A stretch of 64,000 nt of DNA from Cheilinus undulatus. Its lineage: Eukaryota; Chordata; Actinopteri; Labriformes; Labridae. Below are positions 12,201 to 23,700 of this stretch, one piece after another. The translations under genes were made by a program, and so were the position numbers. The stretch covers positions 35,090,110-35,154,109 of the forward strand of contig NC_054886.1 in the NCBI RefSeq assembly GCF_018320785.1, written 5' to 3'. The notes under the pieces are model-generated. The model saw only the letters and a program-made list of their open reading frames with translations. It did no database searches and was not told where the DNA came from. Within the stretch, counting starts at the first letter, position 1, and every line of letters begins with the position of its first letter.

Positions 12201-14401
12201 CTTAATTTGAAATATTATTCACATTCTGCCTTTTTTGCCTTTCTTGCCCATTTTTGCCCATTTCAGCTGCCTTTTGCAATTAAATACCACTAATTTCCCA
12301 TTTTGCTACTTTTTGCTGATGTTTGCCCATTTAAGTAACTTTTCACCCATTTTTGGGCACAGTTTTGCCACTTTTGTACCATTTTTGCCACCTGTAACTC
12401 ATTTTTTTGCCAATTCCCACCCATTTTTGTCACTTTTCCCTCAGTGTTTGCCCCTTTTTGCCTATTTTTTACCACTTCTTGCCCATTTAAGCTGCCTTTT
12501 GCAACTAAATGCCACCGATTTCCCATTTTGCTACTTTTTTCTGATTTTTGCCCATTTTTGTCACTTTCACCCATTTTTTTGCCACTTTTGTACCATTTTT
12601 GCCACCTTTAACTTATTTTTGTCACTTCCCACCCATTTTTGCCACTTTTCTGCCCTTTCTGTCACTTTTCTCTCAGTGTTTTTTGACCACTTTTGCCACC
12701 GTTAACTTATTTTAATTGCCATTTTTCATCATTTAGATTGTGGCTCTTGCAAATGTATGTTTCAACAATTTGGCCCTTTTGTTGAGCAGGGTTGAGTAAC
12801 ACTGGTTTATTTAATCATTTCAGGCAGCAAATAAAACCCTGAGCAGTCCGGAGAAACTCCCCCTTCCAAAGATAGAGGACAACATCATCGACCAAACAAG
12901 CAATAATGGAACAAGGCCTCAGGAATGGTGAGTCTGCCAGCAGATTTTCTCCCCACTGCTTCACTAATGATGATCTCTCTGTTTAACCAGTGAAGGGTAG
13001 GTGGAATCAGTTTGTTTGTCTCTCACCAGGTCTCGTGACAGTCCAGCAGAAGCAGCAGAGAGCAGCAGATCAAATCTCTCAGAAAAATTGATTCGGCAAC
13101 AAGAAACGGAAGCAGAGAAAAACAGGGAACAGTGCAGAATATCTGAAGACTTTGGGGTCATTTCTTCTGCCTGCTCTTTAGCTGAAAGAGACGTTGAAAA
13201 TGAAGTGGAGGAAGATGATGGAGATGAAGAGTGGAAGCCAGAAAAGACTGATGAGAAACCAAAACTTGCTTTAACCCATAAAATAAAGAGGACACAAGTC
13301 AAATGTTCTATCGCCAGAGAGCGAATAAAAAGTATTAACGTGAGGGAGTCGACTGATAAAAGTGGCGTCCCTCTGCCCTGTAAAGTCTGTAAAACTCTGA
13401 CCGGGTCAAAGAATATATTGATCAAACACTCCTGGAGTCACGTGGAGGATCCTGAGAGACTCTGTGGAGTTTGTGGAGAACAGTCCGAGTCTGTAGAAGA
13501 GCTGAAGACTCATCTGGAGAGTCACAGGAAAACATACAGCTGTGACATCTGTGGAAAGAATTTACTCACTTTTCTTAGTCTGCGGAGGCATGCTATTCTC
13601 CATACAGGAGAGAAACCGTACCAATGTGACGTCTGCAGTAAGACGTTTGCATCAGCATCAGCTTTAAGAAATCACCGCTGGGAACATGTGGAAGATAAAC
13701 CTCACAAATGTGAAGTCTGTGGTCGGACCTTCGCTTTCAAACCCCAGCTGAGGATTCACAGTCGTATCCACACAGGAGAGAAGCCTTACGTCTGCGATTT
13801 ATGTGGCAAAGCTCTCACTGACTTTCAGTCTTTATCCCGACACAAGTTGATCCACACTGGGAAAAAACGCCACAGCTGCCAGGTCTGTGGGAAGCGTTTT
13901 TTAACTCTGACAAATATGAAACAACACCAGAAAATTCACACATCCAGGGATAAAACGTGCCTCTGTGAGATTTGCTGCAAAATGTTCCACACAAAAGGTC
14001 AGTTAAATGCTCACCTGGCAACCCACAGAGAGGAGAAGCTCACCTGTAACATTTGTGGAAAGAGTCTGTCTTCAAAAGGAGCCCTGAGGAGACATTTGAT
14101 AATCCACAGTGGGGAGAGACCCTACAAATGTACCGAGTGTGGACAGGCGTTTAATGCTACCGCTAACCTCCGAAGCCATCAGAAGATCCACTCAGGTGCC
14201 AGACCGTACGTGTGTGGGGTTTGTGGGAAAGCATGCAGCCGTAAAGATCATCTGAGGATTCACATGAGGATCCACAACGGAGAGAAACCATACAAGTGTA
14301 CGGTTTGTTACAGAGGCTTCACTCAGAGCCACTGTCTGAAAACTCACATGAAGAGCCACAAGGAGGCAGAAAAGTCAGCAGAGGAAGAACCGATGGACTA
14401 A
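9259..14401 (+). CDS. Gene 2: C2H2 zinc-finger protein, 12 fingers, complete
   Basis: Six exons: 9259-9493, 10052-10196, 10301-10395, 11210-11442, 12824-12927 and 13030-14401. All borders are AG/GT and the sum is 2184 nt (727 residues). The start ATG is in good context (AAGATGG) and matches the paralogues. Exon 1 encodes a heptad-rich probable coiled coil (EKLTTAAREIF..EEEAAGLRQEIDRQRIQLEAV) of the type found at the N-terminus of many teleost zinc-finger proteins, presumably for self-association. Exon 2 is acidic. Exon 4 is the family domain (FPQL, TPEEI, ALYIRVK). Exon 6 has an acidic region, a basic patch and twelve C2H2 fingers, ending EEEPMD. The product is probably a nuclear DNA-binding regulator with unknown target. 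Exon 3, in the phase-consistent frame, is basic (KRRMKR); its other frame is acidic. Confidence 0.88.
9846..10030 (+). mobile_element. LINE 3'-tail fragment in gene 2 intron 1
   Basis: The sequence carries the conserved tail of a fish non-LTR retrotransposon (GATGCCTCCTGGTCGCCTCC.. CCCAGGACTCACCGGAGGGA.. TGGGAACGCCCCAGAGCCCC). It ends 20 bp before the acceptor of exon 2, so it contributes the sequence just upstream of the pyrimidine tract. The same insertion is in gene 3, so it predates the duplication. Confidence 0.75.
10500..10960 (+). mobile_element. Tc1/mariner-like transposase remnant (N-terminal part) in gene 2 intron 3
   Basis: Broken frames recall the DNA-binding half of a Tc1-like transposase, including VDAHKAGEGCT, LSQRFQ and ITAKSLVKD, interrupted by stops. 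It has a shared copy in gene 3 intron 3. Confidence 0.65.
11616..11820. mobile_element. Palindromic MITE in gene 2 intron 4, Tc1-derived ends
   Basis: About 60 bp of inverted termini (CTCATAACTCCATATTTTAT.. against ..TACATTTGGGTTTATGAG) flank a short centre, so the whole element can fold on itself. The ends match those of the longer decayed element at 26837-28380, of which this looks like an internally deleted derivative. Confidence 0.8.
12170..12804. mobile_element. hAT-type MITE carrying an internal TTTTGCCAC array, beside exon 5
   Basis: Inverted ends (CAGACATACTCAACGTG and CAGGGTTGAGTAACACTG) are flanked by ATTTATTT (12162-12169) and GTTTATTT (12805-12812), a 7/8 duplication. The interior is a degenerate array of CCATTTTTGCCACTTTTG phrases. 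The right end lies 19 bp before exon 5 of gene 2, so the element supplies most of that acceptor's upstream context. Relatives are at 19833, 44620 and 56207. Confidence 0.8.
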
Positions 14402-15124
14402 CCGCTTTGGGATCTTCCATAATCAACCTAAAAGTTCAGTAATTCCAGCTGTGGTTTATTAAGGTTGCTCTTAAATATTTATTTCATTATTGATTTTATA
14501 ATCTTACAAACACCTCCTTATGTTAATCTTTTGTTTGTATTTCTTAGTCAGTGCTTCCTAAAGTTTGATGTTGCCCCTCCTGGTAGACCCAGAGGCACCA
14601 CAGGTCTGTTTCATTGATTGAGGTCAGTAGTTTTTAAAGTCTTTTTGCCCAAAGCACTCCTACAATCAAGCCTAAATCTCAGGGCACAACATATCCACAC
14701 AAAATAGCCTCTTAGAATTTGTACAGTGAACTAAAGTCGTAGTAGTGCAGTAAAAAGCATCTAACTGTACAAATTCCCACAGCGCTCCAAGACTTGCTGA
14801 CCACACTTATGTTGGAACTGGTCTAGTTTCTAATGGCCTTGAAAGGTCATGTCTCATAAATAAAAACATTAAACATAATTTTTAAAATTGAATTCAAATT
14901 TTAAATGATGTCAAGTTCATGATTATATGTTTATATTTTTATCAAAAGTCCCAGAACTTTCCAAACACTGCCAGAGCGTTTGCACTGGAATTCTCTGTCT
15001 TTGAAATAAAACTATAGTTGTAAATACTTGGAGTGTCATGGCTTTTGAGGGTTTCATAAGGTTTTCAGCTTACAGAAGTTTGGGAAAAGCTGCTCATAAT
15101 AAAAATCCTACTATTGTCTTCTGC
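14402..15124 (+). other. Gene 2 3' flank with poly(A) signals
   Basis: Non-coding sequence almost identical to 22991-23700 behind gene 3. AATAAA occurs at 15005-15010 (TTTGAAATAAAACTATAG), and another lies near 14866. Either could serve as the 3' end. No other feature was seen. Confidence 0.55.
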
Positions 15125-15370
15125 TTCACCTTGGTTAGGTCTTGGTGGTGGCAGGCTGAAGAAGTCAGTCCAAAGTTTTTCTCCCCAGCAGTTTTTAAAA
15201 AAATCTTCATGGTGGATTCCAAGACATTCCCAGAGCTATTGGGGTATGTAATCCCTACCCTGGAGTCTTTACCCAGACTGACTCAGCTGGCTCCTTTCAC
15301 TGACAGGGAACTCTACTCAAGGATTCCTTTGGTTCTCCCAGCCCTCATAAAAGAGTCCCAAACTTCCTGT
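15125..15370 (-). mobile_element. LINE 3'-tail fragment, minus strand
   Basis: Read on the minus strand it gives the same non-LTR tail as in intron 1 (GGAGCCAGCTGAGTCAG.. GGGATTACATACCCC.. CTTCTTCAGCCTGCCACCAC). A related copy lies at 23700-24010 behind gene 3. It separates the gene 2 3' flank from the next 20-bp-type array. Confidence 0.7.
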
Positions 15371-15389
15371 TAAGGAAATTGATATCATT

Positions 15390-16640
15390 TTTAGGATCTC
15401 AGAATTCTGAACAATAAAGTTCTAGCTCTGATGTTAGAATTCTGAGTGATCTCAGAATTCCAAATTTATTCTTAGAATTCCAACTTTGATCTTAGAATTC
15501 CAACTTTATTCTTAGAATTCCAACTTTGATCTCAAAATTCCAACTTTATGCTTAGAATTCCAACTTTGATTCTCAGAATACCAACTTTATTCATAGAATT
15601 CCAACTTTATTCATAGAATTCCAACTTTGATCTCAGAATTCCAACTTTATTCTTAGAATTCCAACTTTGATCTCAGAATTCCAAATTTATTCTTAGAATT
15701 CCAACTTTGATCTCAGAATTCCAACTTTATTCTTAGAATTCCAACTTTGATTCTCAGAATTCCAACTTTATTCATAGAATTCCAACTTTGATCTCAGAAT
15801 TCCAAATTTATTCTTAGAATTCCAACTTTGATTCTCAGAATTCTGAATTTTTTCTCAGAATTCCAACTTTATTCTTAGAATTCCAACTTTGATCTCAGAA
15901 TTCTGAATTTTTTCTCAGAATTCCAACTTTATTCTTAGAATTCCAACTTTGATCTCAGAATTTCAACTTTATTCTTAGAATTCCAACTTTGATTCTCAGA
16001 ATTCTGACTTTATTCTTAGAATTCCAACTTTATTCTTAGAATTCCAACTTTGATCTCAGAATTCTGACTTTATTCTTAGAATTCCAACTTTGATTCTCAG
16101 AATTCTGACTATTCTTAGAATTCTAACTTTGATCTCAGAATTCCAACTTTATTCTTAGAATTCCAACTTTGATTCTCAGAATTCTGACTATTCTTAGAAT
16201 TCTAACTTTGATCTCAGAATTCTGACTTTATTCTTAGAATTCCAACTTTGATTCTCAGAATTCTGACTATTCTTAGAATTCTAACTTTGATCTCAGAATT
16301 CCAACTTTATTCTTAGAATTCCAACTTTGAGTCTCAGAATTCTGACTATTCTTAGAATTCTAACTTTGATCTCAGAATTCCAACTTTATTTTTAGAATTC
16401 CAACTTTGATTCTCAGAATTCCAACTTTATTTTTAGAATTCCAACTTTGATTCTCAGTATTCGCACTTTACTCCTAGAATTCCGACTTTGACCTCAGAAT
16501 TCCGACTTTATTCTTAGAATTCTGACTTTGATCCCAGAATTTACTCTTTGATGTCAGAGTTTTTAATTTGATGTCAGAATTGTGACTGTTTTCTGGATTC
16601 TTTATGTAATCTCTTAATTCTGACTTTAATCTCAGAATTT
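15390..16640. repeat. 20/40-bp array upstream of gene 3
   Basis: Tandem copies of TTCTTAGAATTCCAACTTTG and ATCTCAGAATTCCAACTTTA alternate, giving a 40-bp dimer period with scattered variants. The core TCTCAGAATTC is shared with the arrays before gene 2 and gene 4. It ends about 280 bp before the ATG of gene 3. Confidence 0.93.
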
Positions 16641-16814
16641 GTCATGTTTTTCATGATCAGTGATTCTAGTATCAAGTGGAAGATGAGTTTTAATTTGAAG
16701 ATGAGTTTTATCTTTAAATGATTTTTTGTACATTGTATTGCTTCTGAACTCAACCAGAAAGCTCTCTAGCTGGTTCTGTCTGTTTTGAATGTCTCTCTGT
16801 GTTGTGGATAACCG

Positions 16815-16827
16815 CCGCTAGGTGGCG
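16815..16827 (+). promoter_or_regulatory. CTCF-core-like motif upstream of gene 3
   Basis: CCGCTAGGTGGCG, 97 bp upstream of the ATG, closely resembles the vertebrate CTCF core (CCASYAGRKGGC) with one difference. It sits in a conserved block (GGATAACCGCCGCTAGGTGG) that is identical before gene 4. Function is inferred from motif similarity only. Confidence 0.4.
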
Positions 16828-16923
16828 TTAACGGCAAACCAGCGGGGGGAAGAAACACATGGAGCGGAACCTTTGGTTTGCATGCTTTCAGGAGGGGAAT
16901 TATTTATGTGCGCTCAAAGCAAA

Positions 16924-19900
16924 ATGGAGGCGGCAAACATGATGTTTGTTTCCCCGGTGGAGCTGAAGCTGTCTAAAACTGATATTCTGAGAGAAGTCGT
17001 GACAGAGAAGCTGACCACGGCAGCGCGGGAGATCTTCGCGGTGGTGGAGAGAACTGTAGCCGGATATGAGGAGGAGGCGGCGGGTCTGAGGCAGGAGATC
17101 GACCGTCAGAGGATCCAGCTGGAGGCTGTTCTTCAGCCCAGAGTCTCTCTCAGTAGAATAGGTGGGATCTGACACTGTGGAGTAAACACTGATGGTTTTA
17201 GCTCATTCACGTCTATAGAAGGGTGTTTTATCCTCTAATGCTGGTTTCTGGTCATCGCTACAGTTTACGGAGTTAAAACATGAAAACCGGAAGTTCCCTC
17301 TTATGTTTTTCCCATGAAGAGGCGGATAAAACTAAATCCAATAAACTTTAATTTCTGATCCATGTGTCCCCGACTGTTAATGGGGGAACTCTACAAAGAG
17401 GGCAGGTCTGGAGTTATAATAATGACGATAATCATAATAATAGTTGTAGTTTTTTTTGTTATTGTTTTGTACTAATGGTAGCTATGATAATAACTATAAC
17501 AATGGATAAACATCTGATCAGGATGCCTCCTGGTCGCCTCCCTGTGGAGGTCTTCCAGGCACGTCCTAGGAGGAGACCCTGGGGTAGACCCAGGACTCAC
17601 CGGAGGGATTACATATCTCTTCTGGACTGGGAACGCCCCAGAGCCCCTCAGGAAGAACAGGAGTTGCTGAGAGGGATGTGTGGGCTGACTCGCTTGCCTT
17701 TTTTTCCCTCTTATTTTCAGAAGAAGAGGACTTGGGGAGCAGGAACATGGCTGACCACGCTGATGAAGATGAAGAGGCAGGAGAGGAGGAGTTTAGTGAG
17801 GAGCCTTTGGAGGACTCACGCCAACAAGACCCAAGAGACGCAGATTATCAGCCAACTAATGCAAGGTTCAAATAAACGTGGCATAACCAATAAATACATG
17901 TTGAGAACCCTTAGAGAATTAAAGAGTTACTAAAAGTATTGGTGGTGATTTTCTCTGGTTTGATGTTCTTGCAGACCTCTGTTGATGAAGAGGAGGATGA
18001 AGAGAGCTGTTATAACCCTCAGAGTCTGTCTGTTAAAAGACTCCAGGATCAACCTTCTCAAAAGAGGAGGTAAGGAAGTGAAACATGCATAAAGGATGTC
18101 ATGAACATCATTAGCCCCCTTTAACCGACCTTTTTGTTGAGCCACAGCTCAAAGCATTGCTGTTCAGTGATGGTCTTAAACTCTGTAATGGTCAAAGCTT
18201 GTAAAATCAAGTTAAACTGAGGGGTATCGTCACAGACTAAACACTTCAGTAAGGGTTTGAGCTGTCACTGGAGAAAGCATCCTGGCAGAAACCAAAGAGT
18301 TCAGTTAAGACTTAAAAAAAGACTTGTTGATGCTCACAAAGCAGGAGAAGGATGTACAAAGTTATCGCAGCGTTTCCAAGAGTCAGAAACTAAAGTGGGA
18401 AGGACCATTGAGATAGTCAGTGAGAGCCACAAAGTCCAGAATGAGCTTGGCAGAGGTAGGAGGAGAAAAACTTGAAAGACCCTGGAAAGAAATCTAGTGA
18501 GAGATGTGTCTGAAGACCCCAGAATAACTGCCAAGAGTCTAGTGAAGGACTAAGACAGGTCAGGTACTGTAGTCTCAAAGAAGACCATCAGTAGAGCCCT
18601 GCAGGAATGGACTGAGAACTACCAATCAGTAATGGCCTTCTGTGGCTTACCCTCCTTAAATTAGCTCTGCTCCAGCCTCTGAGAACACCCTTTACAACAA
18701 GGCTTGTTTTCAGTGACCTAACATGGTGTTTGCGTGTCCATGAAAGGTCTAAAATCCACAGAACAACCTCTGAAGGACTGGCTCAGCTCACATGGAACCA
18801 CCTGGCACCATTCTTGTCAAATAAAATCTAAAGTGGAGGCAGCCTGAGGAAAAGCATGATGGTGTCCTCCTGTGTTTTTCAGTGTTGAAGTCCCAGTTGA
18901 AGACGTTGAGCTGTCCATGGGGTATGCAGGAGGTGGACTTCCTGGACCTGTTGAGGGCCACCTTTCCTCAGTTGACAGGAGAGTTTGATGCTTTCACAGT
19001 TGACGCCACCAGGAGACTGAGACCACTGAAGGTACGGAGACTGACACCAGAGGAGATCAAGAAGTCCCTCAAATCCACAGGGAAAGGAAGATCTGCTCTG
19101 TACATCCGGGTCAAGGTAAGACCTTCCTGAAGGACCATTGTTCTGCCAGTTCCCGGTCTGATGCCACACTTCCTGTTTGGTTGTGTTCAGGCAACCACGG
19201 TAGCTGAAACAACGCGTGTTAGCAAATATAACCACAGTTGCATTAAAGTTGGGTCATAAATAAAAACTGAAGTCAAGTCAGAATGATTGTTAAATCTCAT
19301 AACTCCATATTTTATTCAGAACAGAATATAAACAACAGATCAGATGTTAAACTGAGACATTTTAACATTTCATGAAAATAATGCTGCAATCAAATTCAAA
19401 TGAGCTCATATTTTAATGGAGTGGAAAAAGTCTCAGTTTAACATCTGATCTGTTGTTTCTGTTCTATTGTGAATACATTTGGGTTTATGAGTATCAGTAT
19501 TTATCTCAGTACTGGTCTAGTGTCAGGACCCACTTTTATCTGTTTTATAAGCAGTTGAAGCCCAAACGTTTGATATTTTTCAGCCAATCACATTAACTCA
19601 AAGAAAAACTGAGCAGCAAACTCTTGAAAGAACAAAAGGATGAGAGAAACTAACATGTTAGAAAGGTGCTTCATTGACTTTATGACACACACAAGCATGA
19701 TCCACTGAACCTGGCTCTGCCGTCCACTTTTTGGACGTACGCCGTAAGCTACAGCCTAGATTCAACACAGAAGCTTAAATCAGGCTTAAGCTTCTTTATT
19801 ATGGACTTCAATGGCTGAAAATATATTTATTTCAGACATACTCAACGTGTGGCTCTTTTATGTCTTAATTTGAAATATTACTCCCATCCTGCTTTTTGCT

Positions 19901-22900
19901 ATTTTTTTGTCCCTTTTTGCCTTTTTTTGCCCATTGAAGCTGCCTTTTGCAATTAAATGCCAAAGATTCTCCATTATGCTACTTTTTGCCACTTTTGTCC
20001 CATTTTAGTCACTTTTCACCCATTTCTTGACCATCTTAGCCACTTTTGGACCATTTTTGCCACCTGTAACTCTTTTTTCCCACTTCTAACCTGTTTTTGC
20101 CACTTTATGCCCTTTTTTGCCACTTTTTCTCCACATTTTTGCCACTTTTCTCCCAGTGTTTCCTGCTTGTCTCCCATTTTTGCCACTTCTTTTGCTCGCT
20201 TTTCCCCTATTTTGGACACTTTCATCCTGTTTTTTGCAAGCTTTTGCCCATTTTTGCCTATTTTTGCCACTTCTCACCCATTTAATTTGTCTTTTGCAGT
20301 TAAAGGCCACTTAATTCTCGTTTTTCCACCTTTTTTTTATTTTTGCCCATTTTAGTCACTTTTCACTCATTTTTTCCCACATTTTTACCACCTTTGGACC
20401 ATTTTTGCTACCTGTAACCCATTTTTTTTGCCAATTCTCACCTATTTTTGCCACTTTTCCCTCAGTGGTTGCCCCTTTTTGCCTATATTTACCACTTCTC
20501 ACCAGTTAAGCTGCCTTTTGCAGTTAAAGGCCACCTAATTTCAATTGCCCCAACTTTTTGCTGATTTCTGCCCATGTTTGTCACGTTTCACTCATTTTTT
20601 TCCACATTTTTGCCACCTGTAACTCATTTTTCCCACTTCAAACCCATTTTTGCCACTTTTTTTCCCTTATTTCCCTCTTTTTCTCCTTATTTTTGTCACT
20701 TTTCTCCCAGTGTTTTCCATATTTAGCCCATTTTTCCCACTTCTTTTTGTCACTTTTCGTCCATTTTGGACACTTTTATCCTGTTTTTTGCAATTGTTTC
20801 TCCCACACATTTAGGCTTCCTTTTGCAGTGAAAGGCCACTTTATTCCTGTTATTCCACCTTCTTTTTAAATTTTTTCCCATTTTAGTCACGTTTCACTCA
20901 TTTTTTTCCACATCTTTCCTACTTTTGGACCAATTTTGTCACCTGTAAATCATTTTTTTTGCCTCTTCTCATCCATTTTTGCCACCTTTCCCTCAGTGTT
21001 TGCCCCTTTTTGCCTATTTTTACCACTTCTTGCCCATTTAAGCTGCCTTTTGCAATTAAATGCCATGTCTTGCCCATTTTCCCACCCTTTATTTCTAATT
21101 TTTTTCCTACCTTTTTTCTGATTTTTGCCCATTTTTCTTACTTTTTTTCTGATTTTTGCCACTTTTTGCCACTTTTTTGCCACCTTTAACTTATTTTTGT
21201 CACTTCCCACCCATTTTTGCCACTTTTATACCTTTTCCGTCACTTTTCTCTCAGTGTTTGCCTCTTTTTGACCACTTTTGCCACCGTTAACTTATTTTAA
21301 TTGACACTTTTCATCATTTAGATTGTGGCTCTTGCAAATGTATGTTTCAACAATTTGGCTCTTTTGTTGAGCAGGGTTGAGTAACACTTTATTTAATCAT
21401 TTCAGGCAGCAAATAAAACCCTGAGCAGTCCGGAGAAACTCCCTCTTCCAAAGATAGAGGACAACATCATCGACCAAACAAGCAATAATGGAACAAGGCC
21501 TCAGGAATGGTGAGTCTGCCAGCAGATTTTCTCCCCACTGCTTCACTAATGATGATCTGTCTGTTTAACCAGTGAAGGGTAGGTGGAATAAGGATTTTTT
21601 GTCTCTTGCCAGGTCTCATGACAGTCCAGCAGAAGCAGCAGAGAGCAGCAGATCAAATCTCTCAGAAAAATTGGTACAGCAACAAGAAACGGAAGGAGAG
21701 GAAAACAGGGAACAATATGGAATTTCTGAAGACTTTGGGGTCATTTCTTCTGCCTGCTCTTTAGCTGAAAGAGATGACGAAAATGAAAATGAAGTGGAGG
21801 AAGATGATGGAGATGAAGAGTCGAAGCCAGAAAAGACTGATGAGAAACCAAAACTTGCTTTAACCCATAAAATAAAGAGGACACAAGTCAAACGTTCTAT
21901 CGCCAGAAAGCGAATAAAAAGTATTAACGTGAGGGAGTCGACTGATAAAAGTGGCGTCCCTCTGCCCTGTAAAGTCTGTAAAACTCTGACCGGGTCAAAG
22001 AATATATTGATCAAACACTCCTGGAGTCACGTGGAGGATCCTGAGAGACTCTGTGGAGTTTGTGGAGAACAGTCCGAGTCTGTAGAAGAGCTGAAGACTC
22101 ATCTGGAGAGTCACAGGAAAACATACAGCTGTGACATCTGTGGAAAGAATTTACTCACTTTTCTTAGTCTGCGGAGGCATGCTATTCTCCATACAGGAGA
22201 GAAACCGTACCAATGTGACGTCTGCAGTAAGACGTTTGCATCAGCATCAGCTTTAAGAAATCACCGCTGGGAACATGTGGAAGATAAACCTCACAAATGT
22301 GAAGTCTGTGGTCGGACCTTCGCTTTCAAACCCCAGCTGAGGATTCACAGTCGTATCCACACAGGAGAGAAGCCTTACATCTGCGATTTATGTGGCAAAG
22401 ATGTCACTAACTTTCGGTCTTTATCCCGACACAAGTTGATCCACTTTGGGAAAAAACGCCACAGCTGCCAGGTCTGTGGGAAGCGTTTTTTAACTCTGAC
22501 AAATATGAAACAACACCAGAAAATTCACACATCCAGGGATAAAACGTGCCTCTGTGAGATTTGCTGCAAAATGTTCCACACAAAAGGTCAGTTAAATGCT
22601 CACCTGGCAACCCACAGAGAGGAGAAGCTCACCTGTAACATTTGTGGAAAGAGTCTGTCTTCAAAAGGAGCTCTGACAAGACATTTGATAATCCACAGTG
22701 GGGAGAGACCCTACAAATGTACCGAGTGTGGACAGGCGTTTAATGCTATCACTAACCTCCGAAACCATCAGAAGATCCACTCAGGTGCCAGACCGTACGT
22801 GTGTGGGGTCTGTGGGAAAGCATGCAGCCGTAAAGATCATCTGAGGATTCACATGAGGATCCACAACGGAGAGAAACCATACAAGTGTACGGTTTGTTAC

Positions 22901-22990
22901 AGAGGCTTCACTCAGAGCCACTGTCTGAAAACTCACATGAAGAGCCACAAGGAGGCAGAAAAGTCAGCAGAGGAAGAACCGATGGACTAA
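16924..22990 (+). CDS. Gene 3: C2H2 zinc-finger protein, tandem duplicate of gene 2
   Basis: Six exons: 16924-17161, 17721-17865, 17975-18069, 18883-19115, 21406-21509 and 21613-22990. They sum to 2193 nt (730 residues), with the same phases as gene 2. The start ATG (AAAATGG) gives MEAANMM, then the coiled coil. The family domain exon (18883-19115) encodes the same protein sequence as that of gene 2. Twelve C2H2 fingers end at EEEPMD. Ten residues differ from gene 2 within the finger region, clustered in fingers 6, 9, 10 and one linker, and four of them are at predicted base-contact positions. A short upstream frame starting at 16859 overlaps the main start. The protein is probably a nuclear DNA-binding factor whose specificity has shifted slightly from gene 2. 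Confidence 0.88.
17515..17699 (+). mobile_element. LINE 3'-tail fragment in gene 3 intron 1
   Basis: This is the duplicate of the tail at 9846-10030, differing by single bases (for example GACCCTGGGG for GACCCCGGGG). It was carried along by the gene duplication. Confidence 0.75.
18190..18635 (+). mobile_element. Tc1-like transposase remnant in gene 3 intron 3
   Basis: Duplicate of the remnant at 10500-10960, with the same broken N-terminal transposase frames (VDAHKAGEGCT, LSQRFQ). A one-base difference in the A-run near 18310 changes the readable frame. Confidence 0.65.
19290..19490. mobile_element. Palindromic MITE in gene 3 intron 4
   Basis: Duplicate of the element at 11616-11820, with the same inverted ends of about 60 bp (CTCATAACTCCATATTTTAT / GGGTTTATGAG). 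Confidence 0.8.
19833..21388. mobile_element. hAT-type MITE with greatly expanded internal TTTTGCCAC array
   Basis: This is the gene 3 counterpart of the element at 12170-12804, in the same intron with the same ends. It is about 1.56 kb long instead of 0.64 kb. The extra length is additional copies of GCCACTTTT / CCCATTTTTG phrases, including repeated blocks that contain AAGCTGCCTTTTGCA and TTAAATGCCA. The right junction (AACACTTTATTTAATC) lacks two bases present in gene 2. Confidence 0.8.
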
Positions 22991-23700
22991 CCGCTTTGGG
23001 ATCTTCCATAATCAACCTAAAAGTTCAGTAATTCCAGCTGTGGTTTATTAAGGTTGCTCTTAAATATTTATTTCATTATTGATTTTATAATCTTACAAAC
23101 ACCTCCTTATGTTAATCTTTTGTTTGTATTTCTTAGTCAGTGCTTCCTAAAGTTTGATGTTGCCCCTCCTGGTAGACCCAGAGGCACCACAGGTCTGTTT
23201 CATTGATTGAGGTCAGTAGTTTTTAAAGTCTTTTTGCCCAAAGCACTCCTACAATCAAGCCTAAATCTCAGGGCACAACATATCCACACAAAATAGCCTC
23301 TTAGAATTTGTACAGTGAACTAAAGTCGTAGTAGTGCAGTAAAAAGCATCTAACTGTACAAATTCCCACAGCGCTCCAAGACTTGCTGACCACACTTATG
23401 TTGGAACTGGTCTAGTTTCTAATGGCCTTGAAAGGTCATGTCTCATAAATAAAAACAGGAAACATAATTTTATAAACTGAAGTCAAATTTTAAATGATGA
23501 CAAGTTCATGATTATATGTTTATATTTTTATCAAAAGTCCCAGAACTTTCCAAACACTGCCAGAGCGTTTGCACTGGAATTCTCTGTCTTTGAAATAAAA
23601 CTATAGTTGTAAATACTTGGAGTGTCATGGCTTTTGAGGGTTTCATAAGGTTTTCAGCTTACTGAAGTTTGGGAAAAGCTGCTCATAATAAAAATCCTAC
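22991..23700 (+). other. Gene 3 3' flank with poly(A) signals
   Basis: Near copy of the gene 2 3' flank, with AATAAA at 23594-23599 in the same context and another near 23447. It is non-coding. Confidence 0.55.

Noticed and set aside
12235..12705. Long Phe/Pro/His-rich open frame, and similar frames at 19957-21189, 45139-45512 and 56261-57108
   Set aside because: They are translations of the TTTTGCCAC arrays inside hAT-type elements.
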